Source: CAZVIK01 sp964627045 (lineage in GTDB: Bacteria; Acidobacteriota; Terriglobia; Bryobacterales; Bryobacteraceae). Taken from it: a DNA stretch of 12,834 bases. The stretch spans positions 1 through 12,834 of the forward strand of contig CAZVIK010000111.1 in the NCBI GenBank assembly GCA_964627045.1. The letters are read 5' to 3'. The notes beneath the pieces were generated by a model. That model did no database searches and was not told where the DNA came from. It saw only the letters and a program-made list of their open reading frames with translations. Positions 12,304-12,834 of the stretch are shown here, in pieces (the first letter of the stretch is position 1; every line of letters starts with the position of its first letter). A program made the position numbers and the translations under genes.

Positions 12304-12702
12304 TTGAGACTTGGTATCCAAGAAGAAACCAATCCCCGATGGGATGTTTTTCAGGCCCGCTGCCCAACCCGTCAAGTGCTTGACCGGATTGCGGATAAGT
12401 GGACCGTCCTGGTGATTCGGCGGCTTTCCGCGGGCACCATGCGGTTCGCCCAGATCCGGCGCGCCGTTGGCGGCATCTCGCAGAAAGTATTGACCAATAC
12501 ACTGCGCGGGCTGGAGCGCGACGGCATCCTCACACGTAGGATCTACGCCAGCGTGCCGCCGCGCGTCGAGTACACTTTAACGCCGCTCGGACACTCCCTG
12601 GACAGCCTGGTGGCGGGAATCTGCGACTGGGCCGAATCCAACATCGAGAGAGTGCAGGCCGCCAGGTCCGAGTTTGACCGCTCTTCTTCCACTCCGCGGT
12701 AA
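12304..12702 (+). CDS. HxlR-family (DUF24) transcriptional regulator, possible redox sensor
   Basis: A 132-residue winged-helix regulator. CPTRQVLDRIADKWTVLVIRRL (residues 20-41) is the family signature. FAQIRRAVGGISQKVLTNTLRGLERDGILTR (48-78) is the recognition helix region, and VEYTLTPLGHSL (88-99) is the wing. It has just two cysteines, Cys20 at the conserved N-terminal position and Cys107 near the C-terminus. This resembles Bacillus YodB, where an N-terminal Cys forms a disulfide with a C-terminal Cys of the partner subunit on quinone or diamide stress. The start is a TTG at 12304 with AGGA about seven bases upstream; no ATG or GTG fits. It probably represses the divergent oxidoreductase and itself through the palindrome in the spacer. 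Family firm, inducer inferred. Confidence 0.9.
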   Translation: MRLGIQEETNPRWDVFQARCPTRQVLDRIADKWTVLVIRRLSAGTMRFAQIRRAVGGISQKVLTNTLRGLERDGILTRRIYASVPPRVEYTLTPLGHSLDSLVAGICDWAESNIERVQAARSEFDRSSSTPR

Positions 12703-12834
12703 CCTGCTCGAGTTCTCGCCGTGGACATCGGCAAGCCGTCGCCGTTGTATACTTAAACCCGAACGCGGGCATGACGCTCGCTTGGATTGGTGGGAATCTC
12801 CAGGGGCATGAGCCTCGTAACCCGAATAAAAACA
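12703..12834 (+). other. Window-edge segment with possible start of another gene
   Basis: I see no complete gene in these 132 bases. TATACT at 12748-12753 resembles a -10 box, though TGGACA at 12722 is 20 bases away and too far for a standard pair. An ATG at 12771 opens a frame (MTLAWIGGNLQGHEPR...) that runs to the window end. It has no clear ribosome binding site and is too short to identify. Confidence 0.2.

Noticed and set aside
1..12834. CRISPR array, tRNA or rRNA genes, defence or toxin-antitoxin cluster
   Set aside because: No regularly spaced short repeats, no tRNA-like cloverleaf noticed by eye, and no gene with a defence-related motif.

Overview
The window looks like a piece of a high-GC acidobacterial chromosome of the Solibacter/Bryobacter kind. 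The evidence is a VWFA-related protein of the type typical of Acidobacteria, a secreted DUF1080 (3-keto-disaccharide hydrolase) protein, a DUF8021-like secreted protein, and several small families I associate with that phylum. The taxonomy is inferred from gene families, not from a marker gene. I see no rRNA, tRNA, CRISPR array or insertion sequence.

Layout. (1) 9-1313, minus: bacterioferritin (bfr), followed by a PIG-L deacetylase frame that has no good start and an abnormal C-terminal end. (2) 1427-3881, plus: a probable operon of dTDP-glucose 4,6-dehydratase, an RmlC-like epimerase (4-base overlap) and a secreted protein of unknown function. (3) 3906-8356, minus: ilvD, galT and a secreted VWA-domain protein, tightly packed, with galT and the VWA gene overlapping by 4 bases. 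(4) 8316-9577: an old tandem duplication of about 620-640 bp. Each unit holds the 5' end of ilvD, the ilvD leader, a small secreted-protein gene and the 5' end of the DUF1080 gene. The two small genes survive as paralogues (about two thirds identical). The junction between the units holds relics of both flanking genes and a 10-base sequence found at all three boundaries. (5) 9488-10396, plus: the DUF1080 protein. (6) 10477-12239, minus: an NmrA/QOR2-like NAD(P)-binding oxidoreductase followed by a DUF8021-like secreted protein. They are divergent from (7) an HxlR-family regulator at 12304-12702 with a palindromic operator candidate between them.

How the genes work together. Most are housekeeping or envelope functions: iron storage, nucleotide-sugar synthesis, branched-chain amino acid synthesis, galactose-1-phosphate metabolism and extracellular sugar breakdown. 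Regulator and oxidoreductase form a recognisable quinone/electrophile-sensing pair of the YodB/QorR type. I found no convincing new multi-gene system. The most informative unexplained structure is the duplication in region 4, with short non-coding islands that stayed almost identical while the rest diverged, and hairpins placed on the start codons of rmlB and of the DUF1080 gene.
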